A stretch of DNA of 64,000 nucleotides from Methyloversatilis thermotolerans (GTDB taxonomy: Bacteria; Pseudomonadota; Gammaproteobacteria; Burkholderiales; Rhodocyclaceae), in contig NZ_KB889967.1 in NCBI RefSeq assembly GCF_000372885.1, positions 3,485,430 through 3,549,429 of the forward strand. The letters run 5' to 3'. This document shows positions 15,269-25,208 of the stretch, piece after piece. Numbering within the stretch: the first letter of the stretch is position 1; each line of letters opens with the position of its first letter. Both the position numbers and the translations under genes were made by a program. A model generated the notes under the pieces. The model ran no database searches and was not told the DNA's origin. It saw only the letters and a program-made list of their open reading frames with translations.

Positions 15269-15442
15269 ATGTCGATGACGGTGAAACAGTTGATTGCCGC
15301 GCTGCAGGACATGCCCGCGGATGCCACGGTGCTGCTCGAGGGCGACGCCGGCTATTCGCCGCTGGGTGCGCTGGAAATGCTCGGCAACGGTGGCGGCCTG
15401 CCGGACGAGGTGGTGCTGCAGCCGGACATGACGCCGGACTGA
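15269..15442 (+). CDS. small hypothetical protein (57 aa)
   Basis: A 57-codon frame starting MSMTVKQLIAALQDMPADAT and ending LQPDMTPD. The start is preceded by GAGGTGATTCG. The N-terminal pattern (TVKQLIAALQDMPADATVLL) is amphipathic-helical and looks like a real protein. It lies on the plus strand between two minus-strand genes and shares its 5' region with the divergent gene at 15252. The function is unknown. It is short, so the call rests on codon pattern and start signals. Confidence 0.5.
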   Translation: MSMTVKQLIAALQDMPADATVLLEGDAGYSPLGALEMLGNGGGLPDEVVLQPDMTPD

Positions 15443-15477
15443 ATGCGTCGCGCCGGACCGGTGCGCGCAGCGCCGGG

Positions 15478-15918
15478 TCAGACCGGTGGCTGGCACCCCT
15501 GTGCCGCCTTCGCCGGGCCGGCCGCACAGCCTTCCGCCGCGGCTTGCGCACGCGCCGCGGCGTCCGGCGTGAGCCCTATCCACAGGTCGATCGCGGCCGG
15601 GTCGAAGCCCACCCGCCTTTCGTCACCCACCTGCAGCAAGGGACGACGGATGAGCAGCGGCTCGGCCAGCAGCCACCGCAGCGCCTCCCCGCGTTCCAGC
15701 GACTCCGGTACCACTTCGCCCTGCTTGATACGGGGTGCGGCGCGGTTGAACCAGTCGGTCACCGGCAGCGGATCCAGGAAATCGAGCAGACGCTCGGCCG
15801 ACCACGGCTCGCTCAGCAGGTCGCGCACCGTCAGCGTATGGCCCGCGTCCTGCAGCCATTTCTTCTGGCGCGGGTTGCCGCCGCAGCCCGGCTTCTCGTA
15901 GAACACCACGTGTGCCAT
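15478..15918 (-). CDS. nitrogenase-associated protein, ArsC/thioredoxin-like
   Basis: A 146-residue protein of the ArsC/Spx fold known as nitrogenase-associated protein in nif clusters. The N-terminal YEKPGCGGNPRQKKWLQDAG has the ArsC-type strand-loop-helix with a single cysteine in place of C-x2-C. The segment LLIRRPLLQVGDERRVGFD is the cis-Pro region of the fold. The function is unproven. ArsC-like chemistry would need a thiol partner. It lies downstream of the haemoglobin pair on the minus strand and converges on the 57-aa gene. Confidence 0.85.
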   Translation of the reverse strand: MAHVVFYEKPGCGGNPRQKKWLQDAGHTLTVRDLLSEPWSAERLLDFLDPLPVTDWFNRAAPRIKQGEVVPESLERGEALRWLLAEPLLIRRPLLQVGDERRVGFDPAAIDLWIGLTPDAAARAQAAAEGCAAGPAKAAQGCQPPV

Positions 15919-15974
15919 ACAGATTCATCCTCCGTGCACATGTCATGTGTACCGCCGCGCTGCGCCTGCCGAAC

Positions 15975-15998
15975 GGGCCGGCCATGCAAAGCCGGCCC
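15975..15998 (-). other. intercistronic hairpin
   Basis: GGGCCGGC (15975-15982) and GCCGGCCC (15991-15998) form a perfect 8 bp stem with an 8-base loop, between the 197-aa gene and the nitrogenase-associated gene. There is no T-tract, so it is more likely a processing or attenuation element than a terminator. Confidence 0.5.
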
Positions 15999-16031
15999 TG
16001 TGCGAGCGAAGCGAGCGTGGGGGCCTCCATC

Positions 16032-16625
16032 TCAGACCGGACGATTCTCGTACATATTGCGGATCGGACCCATGAGCTTGAGGCCTTCCTCATAGGTGAT
16101 TTCCGGGAACTTGCCGGTGAACTTCGCCGCCGCGTCGGCGATGGCATCGACCTTGCCGCCGGTGTCCAGCTTCTTGAGGTCGTTCTTCTCGAGATAGAGC
16201 AACTCGAGCATTTCGTTGTACACGGTGGCTTCGTCGATCGGCAGGATGTAGAAGGTCGCTCCGCCGTACTGCACCTGGTAACGGGTCGACAGGTCGATGT
16301 TGTCGCAGAACAGGAAGTACTTGCCGCTCGGCGACAGTGCGTCACCCAGTACGTCGGCCAGCAGCGCGAGGTACTCGAAGGACAGCAGGAAGCCGGTGAA
16401 GTAGGCGATGTGCGACGAGCCCGCCTCGGCGGCCATGATGACCTGGTCGGTGCTGATTTCCGGAGGACGGGCCTCATCCGCGAACTGCTGGGCGAATTTC
16501 AGCGCGATGTCACCGCGGAAGCCGAAGCGTCCGCCCTTGGGTGTTTCACCCTTGAACACCGGGTTCAGCAGACGCTTGTCTGCGTCCAGGCCGGCGAATG
16601 CGGTTTCAGCGATTTGAATGCTCAT
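16032..16625 (-). CDS. unknown protein co-transcribed with truncated haemoglobin (197 aa)
   Basis: A 197-residue soluble protein that I do not recognise. It begins MSIQIAETAFAGLDADKRLL and ends MGPIRNMYENRPV. The centre (SSHIAYFTGFLLSFEYLALL) is hydrophobic but reads as buried helix rather than a clear membrane span, and YFLFCDNIDLSTRYQVQYGG looks like a sheet edge. It starts within the last codons of the haemoglobin gene (20-base overlap), so the two are translationally coupled and probably act together, for example in oxygen or NO handling. That role is inference only. Confidence 0.65.
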   Translation of the reverse strand: MSIQIAETAFAGLDADKRLLNPVFKGETPKGGRFGFRGDIALKFAQQFADEARPPEISTDQVIMAAEAGSSHIAYFTGFLLSFEYLALLADVLGDALSPSGKYFLFCDNIDLSTRYQVQYGGATFYILPIDEATVYNEMLELLYLEKNDLKKLDTGGKVDAIADAAAKFTGKFPEITYEEGLKLMGPIRNMYENRPV

Positions 16626-17079
16626 GAGGGGTCCCCTGATCGTTGCGGAGAAAGTCCGCGGTCTTGAAAAAGGCGTTGTCGAGTTCGCGACGCAGGTTGT
16701 CGTCGCTCACCGTTTCCGTCAGCGCTGCGCGCATGCAGACCATCCACGCATCGCGTTCGGCCTGGCCGATGCGGAAGGACAGATGCTTGCGGCGCAGTCG
16801 CGGATGGCCGCGCTCCGTTGAATAGCGTTGCGGGCCACCCATCCACTCGACCAGATAGTTCACGAGCACACGCTTCACATCGCGCAAGTCCGGTCCGTGC
16901 ATGGCACGGATGGCCTGCGCATCCTCCCGCTCGCTCATGTGGGCGTAGAAGCGATCGACCAGGAGGGTGATCGTCGCTTCTCCACCTATGCGCTCGTAAT
17001 GCGGATTGTGCGCAACGGGGGCCGAAGCCACCGACGGTGCAACGGGAGGCGGGGCAGGCGGGCGCGGGTTCATGATCAT
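16606..17079 (-). CDS. group II truncated haemoglobin
   Basis: A 157-residue globin with a Pro-rich N-terminal tail of about 30 residues. The truncated-globin core is clear: YERIGGEATITLLVDRFYAH, RAMHGPDLRDVKRVLVNYLV, then EWMGGPQRYSTERGHPRLRR with the proximal histidine after it (RRKHLSFRIG). Group II proteins bind oxygen and may protect against NO or feed respiration. The start at 17079 (MIMNPRP) has AGGCAG before it, and starts at 17097 or 17073 are alternatives. A -24/-12 promoter on the same strand at 17107-17122 suggests expression with nitrogenase. Confidence 0.88.
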   Translation of the reverse strand: MIMNPRPPAPPPVAPSVASAPVAHNPHYERIGGEATITLLVDRFYAHMSEREDAQAIRAMHGPDLRDVKRVLVNYLVEWMGGPQRYSTERGHPRLRRKHLSFRIGQAERDAWMVCMRAALTETVSDDNLRRELDNAFFKTADFLRNDQGTPHEHSNR

Positions 17080-17106
17080 CTGCCTATGGGTTGACATGAC
17101 CACGGG

Positions 17107-17122
17107 AGCAAGCGCCGTACCC
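17107..17122 (-). promoter_or_regulatory. sigma54 (-24/-12) promoter of the haemoglobin operon
   Basis: On the minus strand the sequence reads GGGTACGGCGCTTGCT: GG and GC 10 bp apart with a perfect TTGCT. Two bases of the -24 box differ from consensus. It is about 28 bp before the globin start at 17079 and divergent to the nifH promoter, with a NifA site between them. Confidence 0.6.
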
Positions 17123-17162
17123 GTTTGCCCGCGGCGACGCCAAACCGCCTGTGCACGCGGAA

Positions 17163-17178
17163 TGTCGCGAGACTCACA
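17163..17178 (+). promoter_or_regulatory. NifA upstream activator site between the haemoglobin operon and nifH
   Basis: TGTCGCGAGACTCACA fits TGT-N10-ACA. It lies 149 bp upstream of the nifH -24 box and about 41 bp from the divergent haemoglobin promoter, so it could serve both. Tandem half-sites TTTGTCGCAT and TTTGTCGCAAGCG follow at 17230-17251. Confidence 0.75.
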
Positions 17179-17229
17179 ACGCTGTCGCATTGCCATCGTT
17201 CCCGGACAAAACCCCACAACGCTGAGGGA

Positions 17230-17251
17230 TTTGTCGCATTTGTCGCAAGCG
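17230..17251 (+). promoter_or_regulatory. tandem TTTGTCGCA half-sites upstream of nifH
   Basis: Two direct copies, TTTGTCGCATT and TTTGTCGCAAGCG, abut each other. The second is identical over 13 bases to a sequence at the same distance upstream of the nifB promoter. They carry one half of the NifA palindrome and may be auxiliary NifA contacts. Confidence 0.45.
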
Positions 17252-17327
17252 CGCGGTGCCCGTCACGGCACCCCCGGAACTCTCTGGAACGGCGTGCGCA
17301 CGCCATTCCGATGTCCTCCATGAAGAA

Positions 17328-17343
17328 TGGCACGCCAGTTGCT
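17328..17343 (+). promoter_or_regulatory. sigma54 (-24/-12) promoter of nifHDK
   Basis: TGGCACGCCAGTTGCT matches the sigma54 consensus TGGCACG-N4-TTGCT except for one base. It is 153 bp before the nifH ATG, leaving a long leader. Confidence 0.93.
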
Positions 17344-17345
17344 GA

Positions 17346-18371
<1,026 letters not shown>

Positions 18372-18393
18372 GAAGCGAGAGTCGAGTAAGGGG

Positions 18394-18446
18394 AGTCGCG
18401 GATTCCGGTCCGTGGCTTTCCGGCCAGCGCCAGCAAGCCCGCGACT
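18394..18446 (+). other. hairpin after nifH (mRNA stabilising or attenuating)
   Basis: AGTCGCGG (18394-18401) pairs with CCGCGACT (18439-18446), and the stem can extend by GGGG/CTCCC with one bulge. There is no T-tract. Such a structure between nifH and nifD is known elsewhere to keep nifH transcripts in excess. Confidence 0.6.
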
Positions 18447-18499
18447 CTCCCTCCCTCTGCTCTCTGAGCGGAACGCAGGACGCCCCGCGATCCGCTCAT

Positions 18500-18532
18500 C
18501 CCCCGCGGGGGAGGGGCCGGACAGACCGGCCC
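18500..18532 (+). other. second hairpin pair in the nifH-nifD gap
   Basis: A CCCCCGCGGGGG palindrome (18500-18511) is followed by GGGGCCGG-ACAGA-CCGGCCC (18513-18532) shortly before the nifD ribosome-binding site. With the upstream stem it could tune the nifH to nifDK ratio. Confidence 0.5.
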
Positions 18533-18564
18533 TGGGGGGCGCTTGATACGACAGGAGTATTCAC

Positions 18565-20019
18565 ATGAGCATGACCGTAGACGAAAAGAAGGCACAGAAC
18601 GCAGCACTGATCGCCGAAGTGCTGAAGGCCTACCCGGAAAAGACCGCCAAGAAGCGCGCCAAGCACCTCAATGTGCATGAGGAAGGCAAGCCGGACTGCG
18701 GCGTCAAGTCCAACATCAAGTCGCTGCCCGGCGTGATGACCATCCGTGGCTGTGCCTATGCCGGTTCCAAGGGCGTGGTGTGGGGCCCGATCAAGGACAT
18801 GATCCACATTTCGCATGGCCCGGTCGGCTGCGGCCAGTACTCGTGGGCTGCCCGCCGCAACTACTACATCGGCGTGACCGGGGTCGACACCTTCGTCACC
18901 ATGCAGTTCACGTCGGACTTCCAGGAAAAGGACATCGTGTTCGGCGGTGACAAGAAGCTGGAAGTCATCATGGATGAAATCCAGCAACTGTTCCCGCTCA
19001 ACAAGGGCATCAGCGTGCAGTCGGAATGCCCGATCGGCCTGATCGGTGACGACATCGAAGCGGTGTCGAAGAAGAAGTCGAAGGAATACGGCGGCCACAC
19101 CATCGTGCCGGTGCGCTGCGAAGGCTTCCGCGGCGTCAGCCAGTCGCTCGGCCACCACATCGCCAATGACGCGATCCGCGACTGGGTGTTCGAAGGCACC
19201 ACCAAGAAGGAACGCGAGTTCGTCTCCACCCCGTACGACGTGGCCATCATCGGCGACTACAACATCGGTGGCGACGCCTGGTCCAGCCGCATCCTGCTGG
19301 AAGAGATGGGTCTGCGCGTGATCGCCCAGTGGTCCGGCGACGGCACCATCGCCGAGCTGGAGAACACCCCGAAGGCGAAGCTGAACGTGCTGCACTGCTA
19401 TCGCTCGATGAACTACATCAGCCGCCACATGGAAGAGAAGTACGGCATCCCATGGGTGGAATACAACTTCTTCGGCCCGAGCAAGATCGAAGAATCGCTG
19501 CGCGAGATCGCCTCACACTTCGACGATCGCATCAAGGAAAACGCCGAGAAGGTGATCGCCAAGTACAAGCCGCTGATGCAGGCGGTGATCGACAAGTACC
19601 GTCCGCGCCTGGAAGGCAAGAAGGTCATGCTGTTCGTGGGCGGTCTGCGTCCGCGTCACGTGATCGGTGCCTATGAGGACCTGGGCATGGAAGTGGTCGG
19701 CACCGGCTACGAATTCGGCCACAACGACGACTACCAGCGCACCACGCATTACGTCAAGGACGGCACGCTGATCTATGACGACGTCACCGGCTACGAATTC
19801 GAGAAGTTCGTCGAAAAGGTGAAGCCCGACCTGGTCGGCTCCGGCATCAAGGAAAAGTACGTGTTCCAGAAGATGGGCGTGCCCTTCCGTCAGATGCACA
19901 GCTGGGACTACTCCGGTCCGTACCACGGCTACGACGGCTTCGCCATCTTCGCCCGTGACATGGACATGGCGATCAGCTCGCCGATCTGGGGCCTGTCCAG
20001 GGCTCCGTGGAAGAAGTAA
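18565..20019 (+). CDS. nifD: NifD, nitrogenase molybdenum-iron protein alpha chain
   Basis: A 484-residue alpha subunit of dinitrogenase, which holds FeMo-co and shares the P-cluster with NifK. P-cluster cysteines are C63, C89 and C155. FeMo-co is held by C278 ([11 protein letters not shown]) and H445 ([11 protein letters not shown]). The residues [14 protein letters not shown] and [11 protein letters not shown] are typical of the Mo enzyme rather than the V or Fe-only enzymes. ACAGGAG precedes the ATG. It lies 193 bp after nifH with hairpins between, and before nifK. Confidence 0.99.
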   Translation: MSMTVDEKKAQNAALIAEVLKAYPEKTAKKRAKHLNVHEEGKPDCGVKSNIKSLPGVMTIRGCAYAGSKGVVWGPIKDMIHISHGPVGCGQYSWAARRNYYIGVTGVDTFVTMQFTSDFQEKDIVFGGDKKLEVIMDEIQQLFPLNKGISVQSECPIGLIGDDIEAVSKKKSKEYGGHTIVPVRCEGFRGVSQSLGHHIANDAIRDWVFEGTTKKEREFVSTPYDVAIIGDYNIGGDAWSSRILLEEMGLRVIAQWSGDGTIAELENTPKAKLNVLHCYRSMNYISRHMEEKYGIPWVEYNFFGPSKIEESLREIASHFDDRIKENAEKVIAKYKPLMQAVIDKYRPRLEGKKVMLFVGGLRPRHVIGAYEDLGMEVVGTGYEFGHNDDYQRTTHYVKDGTLIYDDVTGYEFEKFVEKVKPDLVGSGIKEKYVFQKMGVPFRQMHSWDYSGPYHGYDGFAIFARDMDMAISSPIWGLSRAPWKK

Positions 20020-20036
20020 GCAGTACGACGTGAAGC

Positions 20037-20116
20037 GTAGGGTGGGTTGAGGGCACCGAAACCCACCACCAGGACCGCAAGGTCACCGGGCGGGGATCAG
20101 CCCCTGCCCACCCTAC
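20037..20116 (+). repeat. REP-like hairpin between nifD and nifK
   Basis: GTAGGGTGGG (20037-20046) and CCCACCCTAC (20107-20116) form a perfect 10 bp inverted repeat around a 60-base insert that itself contains ACCCACC. The TAGGGTGGGTT start is a widespread short palindromic repeat in proteobacteria. It sits directly before the nifK ribosome-binding site. Confidence 0.6.
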
Positions 20117-20133
20117 AACAAGGAGTGTTCACC

Positions 20134-21693
20134 ATGCCTCAATCAGCCGACAAGATCCTCGACCACGAACACCTGTTCCGCGAGCCGGAATACCAGGACC
20201 TTCTGAAGAACAAGAAGGAACAGTTCGAGTACAACCATCCGGACGCGAAGATCCAGGAAATCGTCGAATGGACGAAGACCGAGGACTACAAGGAAAAGAA
20301 CTTCGCCCGTGAAGCCCTGACCGTCAATCCGGCCAAGGCCTGCCAGCCGCTCGGCGCCGTCTATGTAGCCAATGGCTTCCACAAGACGCTGTCCTTCGTG
20401 CATGGCTCGCAGGGCTGTGTCGCCTACTACCGTTCGCACTTCTCGCGTCACTTCAAGGAACCGACCTCCTGCGTGTCCTCGTCGATGACCGAAGATGCAG
20501 CGGTGTTCGGTGGCCTGAACAACATGATCGATGGCCTGGCGAACTCGTACAATCTGTACAAGCCCGACATGATCGCCGTGTCGACCACCTGCATGGCCGA
20601 AGTGATCGGCGATGACCTGAACGCCTTCATCAAGACCTCGAAGGACAAGGGCAGCGTGCCGATGGAATTCGACGTGCCGTTCGCGCACACCCCGGCCTTC
20701 GTCGGCAGCCACATCACCGGCTACGACAACGCGCTGCTCGGCATCCTGCGCCACTTCTGGGACGGCAAGGCCGACACCGCGCCCAAGCTGGAGCGCCAGC
20801 CCAACGATGCGATCAACTTCATCTTCGGTTTCGACGGCTTCGTCGTCGGCAACATGAAGGAAATGAAGCGCATCCTCGACATGTTCGAGATCGACTACAA
20901 CATCATCTGCGATCCGTCGGAAACCTGGAACACGCCGACCGATGGCGAATTCCGGATGTACGAAGGCGGCACCACCAAGGAAACCGTCGAGCGCGCCCTG
21001 CATTCCAAGGCCACGGTCATCTTCCAGGAGTTCTGCTGCGAGCGTACCGCCAAGTTCATCGCCGACCATGGCCAGGAAGTCGTGCTGCTGAACAGCCCGA
21101 TCGGCGTTGCCGGCACCGACAAGTTCCTGATGGAAATTTCGCGCCTGACCGGCAAGCCCATCCCGGCCGAGCTGGAAAAGGAACGCGGCCAACTGGTCGA
21201 TGCGATGGCCGACTCGCAGGCTCACCTGCACGGCAAGCGCTACGCCATGTACGGCGACCCCGACATGATGCTGGGCCTGACCGAATTCCTGCTCGAGCTG
21301 GGTGCCGAGCCGGTGCACATCCTCGCCACCAATGGCGAGAAGGAGTGGGCGGCGAAGGTGCAGCAGGTGCTCGACGCCTCGCCCTATGGCGGCGGCTGCA
21401 AGGTGTATCCGAAGCGCGACCTTTGGCACATGCGCTCCCTGCTGTACACGGAACCGGTCGATTTCCTGATCGGCAACACCTACGGCAAGTATCTCGAGCG
21501 CGACACCGGCACCCCGCTGATCCGCATGGTGTTCCCGATCTTCGATCGTCACCACTACCACCGCTACCCGATCTGGGGTTACGAAGGCGGCCTGCGCGTG
21601 CTGGTCATGCTGCTGGACGAGTTCTTCGAGTCCATCGACACGAACACCATCGTGCCGGGCAAGACCGACTACTCGTACGACATCATCCGCTGA
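20134..21693 (+). CDS. nifK: NifK, nitrogenase molybdenum-iron protein beta chain
   Basis: A 519-residue beta subunit. P-cluster ligands are at C70 (AKACQPLG), C95 ([10 protein letters not shown]) and C153 (STTCMAE), the same numbers as in the Azotobacter protein. The N-terminal extension of about 60 residues is the long form of group I nitrogenase. The start at 20134 follows AACAAGGAG. An in-frame ATG 87 bp earlier lies inside the intergenic repeat and is unlikely. It ends the nifHDK operon, with a strong terminator right after it. Confidence 0.99.
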   Translation: MPQSADKILDHEHLFREPEYQDLLKNKKEQFEYNHPDAKIQEIVEWTKTEDYKEKNFAREALTVNPAKACQPLGAVYVANGFHKTLSFVHGSQGCVAYYRSHFSRHFKEPTSCVSSSMTEDAAVFGGLNNMIDGLANSYNLYKPDMIAVSTTCMAEVIGDDLNAFIKTSKDKGSVPMEFDVPFAHTPAFVGSHITGYDNALLGILRHFWDGKADTAPKLERQPNDAINFIFGFDGFVVGNMKEMKRILDMFEIDYNIICDPSETWNTPTDGEFRMYEGGTTKETVERALHSKATVIFQEFCCERTAKFIADHGQEVVLLNSPIGVAGTDKFLMEISRLTGKPIPAELEKERGQLVDAMADSQAHLHGKRYAMYGDPDMMLGLTEFLLELGAEPVHILATNGEKEWAAKVQQVLDASPYGGGCKVYPKRDLWHMRSLLYTEPVDFLIGNTYGKYLERDTGTPLIRMVFPIFDRHHYHRYPIWGYEGGLRVLVMLLDEFFESIDTNTIVPGKTDYSYDIIR

Positions 21694-21710
21694 ACCGCAT
21701 TTCCTTGGTT

Positions 21711-21747
21711 GCCGCGCCGCACTTCCGTGCAGGCGCGGCTTTTTTTT
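21711..21747 (+). terminator. intrinsic terminator of nifHDK
   Basis: GCCGCGCC (21711-21718) and GGCGCGGC (21732-21739) form an 8 bp GC stem with a partly pairing loop, followed directly by eight T residues (21740-21747). Confidence 0.92.
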
Positions 21748-21779
21748 GCCCCTTCGCCCCAAGGGCGCAACGCCGCGCA

Positions 21780-22460
21780 TGCCGGCCGTGGGCTTCGTTT
21801 GCGGGTGTTGTCGCGAGCGGGGCTCGCTCCTACGACATCCCCGCTCCGTTCGTGGTCAGCGCGCGGTTCTGTAGGAGCGACCCCAGGTCGCGACGCGGCC
21901 CACGCCGGCCGCAGGCTTCGTTCCAGGCTAGGGTCGCGAGCAAGGCTCGCTCCTACGACATCCCCGCTCCGTTCGTGGTCAGCGCGCGGTTCTGTAGGAG
22001 CGACCCCCAGGTCGCGACGCGGCCCACGCCGGCCGCAGGCTTCGTTCCAGGCTAGGGTCGCGAGCAGGGCTCGCTCCTACGACAACCCCGCTCCGTTCGC
22101 GGCCAGCGCGCGGTTCTGTAGGAGCGACCCCCAGGTCGCGACGCGGCCCATGTCGGCCGCAGCCTTCGTTCCAGGCTAGGGTCGCGAGCAGGGCTCGCTC
22201 CTACGACAACCCCGCTCCGTTCGCGGCCAGCGCACGGTTCTGTAGGAGCGACCCCCAGGTCGCGACGCGGCGCACGCGGGCCGGCGGCTCCGTTCGAGGG
22301 TGGGGTCGCGAGCGGGGCTCGCTCCTACGACATCTTCGCTACGTTCGCGGTCAGCGCACGGTTCTGTAGGAGCGACCCCCAGGTCGCGACGCGGCGCACG
22401 CGGGCCGGCGACTTCGTTCGAGGGTGGGGTCGCGAGCGGTGCGTGCTCCTGCAAGCGATC
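21780..22460. repeat. REP/BIME-like tandem array 2 (period 124 bp)
   Basis: Five units begin with GTAGGAGCGACC at 21871, 21994, 22118, 22242 and 22366 (spacing 123, 124, 124, 124). Each unit pairs this hairpin (GTAGGAGCGACCCCCAGGTC) with an inverted partner GCGAGCGGGGCTCGCTCCTAC. Spacers hold CCGCTCCGTTCG and GCAGGCTTCGTTC, which are the complements of the spacers in array 1. Units are nearly identical, so the array expanded recently. It fills the whole gap between nifK and the minus-strand operon, and no gene is seen inside. Confidence 0.9.
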
Positions 22461-22492
22461 GAGCGTCGCTCGACGTCGAGGCGGTGCAGGCG

Positions 22493-22849
22493 TCAGAGCC
22501 CTTCGAACAGCGCGTGTGCATTGTCCTTCAGTTCCGGCGGCGACAGTGGCGCGTCGGAATCGGGGGCGCTGACCTGCGCGCCGAAGGCGTCCGCCAGAAC
22601 CGCGACGACGGCGAGGGCGGCCGCGTGTTCGCGCGGGTCGCCGCTCCAGCGCACCTGAAGCTGTCCGGGGCTGCGCTTCAGTTCGAAGCCGGCGTCCTCG
22701 CCGTCAAGCGTGCAGGGCGTGAAGCCGGTGTGGTCGGGGTCGTCCCATTCCGCTTCCACGCGCAAGGCGAAACCGGCGCGCTTCAGTGCGGCATTGAGCG
22801 ACGTGACATCCGGCGCGGCGGGCAGGGCGGCAATCAGTGAGCGGGCCAT
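22493..22849 (-). CDS. unknown protein downstream of nifF (118 aa)
   Basis: A 118-residue protein reading MARSLIAALPAAPDVTSLNA at the start and ending DNAHALFEGL. The middle has a beta-rich section (GFALRVEAEWDDPDHTGF, GFELKRSPGQLQVRWSG) and then a helix EHAAALAVVAVLADAFG. I do not recognise the family. It lies 56 bp after nifF on the same strand and is the last gene of the sigma54-driven operon, ending next to the repeat array. The start at 22849 gives the first sensible protein, and longer readings upstream run through nifF out of frame. Confidence 0.6.
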   Translation of the reverse strand: MARSLIAALPAAPDVTSLNAALKRAGFALRVEAEWDDPDHTGFTPCTLDGEDAGFELKRSPGQLQVRWSGDPREHAAALAVVAVLADAFGAQVSAPDSDAPLSPPELKDNAHALFEGL

Positions 22850-22905
22850 GAGGTATGCACAGGTGTCGGGGGACGGCGCAGGCCGTCCCCGGTCATCAGG
22901 ATGGA

Positions 22906-23463
<558 letters not shown>

Positions 23464-25200
23464 TCAGTGCGGTGGTGAATGCGGGGCGGCTTCGTTCCGG
23501 TATTCCGGACCTTCGTTCATGCCCCTGAAGACCGCGCAGCGCCGGAACACGTCCAGCGTGGGCGCGGAAAGCTTGTGCTGGCAGTACTTGGCTGCCAGCT
23601 TGGCCAGGCCTTTGATGTCCCGACCCGAGGCGTCCGGGTAGCGACGGGCCAGTTCGGTGCACAGCGCCTCGTCGATGGACAGGCCGAACTGCGCCGCCAT
23701 CACCTGCCATATGCGCACGCGCGCCGGCAGGTCGGGCGCGTCATAGCGGATGAGCGCGATGCAGCGCGACACGATGGCTTCGTCGATGTCGTCGATGCGG
23801 TTGGTGGTCAGGAAGAGCAGGCCGTTGAAATACTCGAGCACGCGCAGGAATACGCCGACCACGGCATTCATGGTCATGTCGTCCTCGCGCCGCTTGATAT
23901 AGACATCCGCCTCGTCGATCAGCATGACCGCGCCCCAGCGCTGCGCGCGCACCAGCACGTTCTTCAGCGCCGATTCCATCTGTGCCACGTTCAGGCCGAG
24001 TTGCCCGGAGTGCACGCGATAGAGCGGGCGGCCGATGATTTCGGCGTACACCTCGGCGGTGAGGGTCTTGCCCACGCCGGGGGGGCCGGCGCACAGCACG
24101 GTGGTGCCGCCGCCCTTGCCGGCGACGATGTCGTCCATCAGCACATCCATCTCGGCGGTCAGGATGTCGATCAGGTCGGTCTGCGCCGGCGGCAGCACCA
24201 GCTTGGCTTTCAGGCCCGGTTGATAGGCCCACGGCTCGATGTCGTCCACATGCACCCACACGTGGTGATGCAGGTCGAGATGGAACATGAGCATGAAGGG
24301 ATGCACCGGAAGCTGCGAAAAAAGCCCCTCCGGCATTTCCGCGCGCGAGGCATCGACCTCGTCCTCCGCTTCGTAGCGGTTGCTCTTGGCCGCCTTGCGC
24401 AGATAGGGGCCGAGGATGTCGCCCGGCGCATCGAGCAGCAGCGAGCGCGGCGGCAGGATGCCTTCGTCGTTCACCAGGCGCGCACGGCCACCGCCCGCGC
24501 TCAGCACCACGCTGTCCTTGCGTGACCAGTCGGTGTCGCGATGCGTGGCCGTGGGATCTTCCGCATGAAAGCCGGTGCCATCGCCCGAGAACTGCGCGCC
24601 ATAGCGCGCGCGCCACTCCACGTAGCGTTCGGTCGTCACGTCGGATGCCGCGACCAGCGCCGCCGTTTCCTTCACGAAGCCCTTCTCGGCGAGCACCTCG
24701 GCGACGGTGCGGTTTTCGATGTCGCTGCCGTAGATGCGTATCACCTGGGTGGCGATGCTGGCTTTCACGTTCGCCTTCAGTTCGATGAAGACCTTGCCGG
24801 TCTCCTCGTTGTTGGCGGGCGTGTAATCCAGACGGGTCACCACCCAGGGCAGCGGACGCGTCGTCGCATTGGCGGTGAACAGCCAGCCGCGTATCGCGTT
24901 GCGCGCCAGATGGCGCGCCAGCGCCGGTACGAGCTGTTCGAGCTGACCCGCCTCGAAGCGCTGGCCATCGCCATCCAGCGCATCGGCCAGCGTGGACAGC
25001 AGGGCGCCGCGCTGCGCCAGCACCGGACCGGATTCGGCATAGATGCCGGCGAGAAAGCGCAGCGCGCCGACCGACAGGCGGGACACCGGCACCTCGATGC
25101 GGTGACCGTAGCGCAACTGATCGCGCAGGCCGGACAGATCCGGATACGCCTCTATCATGCGCTCGACCAGCGGCGCATCCATCGACACATTCATGCTCAT
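23464..25200 (-). CDS. AAA+ ATPase in the nifF operon (578 aa)
   Basis: A 578-residue protein in two parts. Residues 1 to about 340 form an unrecognised N-terminal region, including LRDQLRYGHRIEVPVSRLSV and LFTANATTRPLPWVVTRLDY. A classical AAA+ module follows, with Walker A GPPGVGKT at 372-379, Walker B VMLIDEAD at 425-432, a sensor-1 TTNRIDD and an arginine-finger-like IVSRCIALIRYDAP. The ATPase half is of the remodelling kind (FtsH/CbbX/katanin-like), not an NtrC-type activator. The target is unknown. NifF or nitrogenase parts are candidates because it is transcribed between a degenerate receiver and nifF from a sigma54 promoter. Confidence 0.85.
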   Translation of the reverse strand: MSMNVSMDAPLVERMIEAYPDLSGLRDQLRYGHRIEVPVSRLSVGALRFLAGIYAESGPVLAQRGALLSTLADALDGDGQRFEAGQLEQLVPALARHLARNAIRGWLFTANATTRPLPWVVTRLDYTPANNEETGKVFIELKANVKASIATQVIRIYGSDIENRTVAEVLAEKGFVKETAALVAASDVTTERYVEWRARYGAQFSGDGTGFHAEDPTATHRDTDWSRKDSVVLSAGGGRARLVNDEGILPPRSLLLDAPGDILGPYLRKAAKSNRYEAEDEVDASRAEMPEGLFSQLPVHPFMLMFHLDLHHHVWVHVDDIEPWAYQPGLKAKLVLPPAQTDLIDILTAEMDVLMDDIVAGKGGGTTVLCAGPPGVGKTLTAEVYAEIIGRPLYRVHSGQLGLNVAQMESALKNVLVRAQRWGAVMLIDEADVYIKRREDDMTMNAVVGVFLRVLEYFNGLLFLTTNRIDDIDEAIVSRCIALIRYDAPDLPARVRIWQVMAAQFGLSIDEALCTELARRYPDASGRDIKGLAKLAAKYCQHKLSAPTLDVFRRCAVFRGMNEGPEYRNEAAPHSPPH

Positions 25201-25208
25201 GGGCGGCC

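Noticed and set aside
20143-21780. 545-codon antisense frame opposite nifK
   Set aside because: A mirror of nifK codon bias with no recognisable domain.
21780-22460. Open frames of 90-236 codons across the second repeat array
   Set aside because: The translations are periodic (repeats of RSYDIPAPF-type strings) and come from the repeat units.
23464-25200. NtrC/NifA-type sigma54 activator
   Set aside because: The AAA+ module lacks the GAFTGA loop and a Fis-type DNA-binding end.
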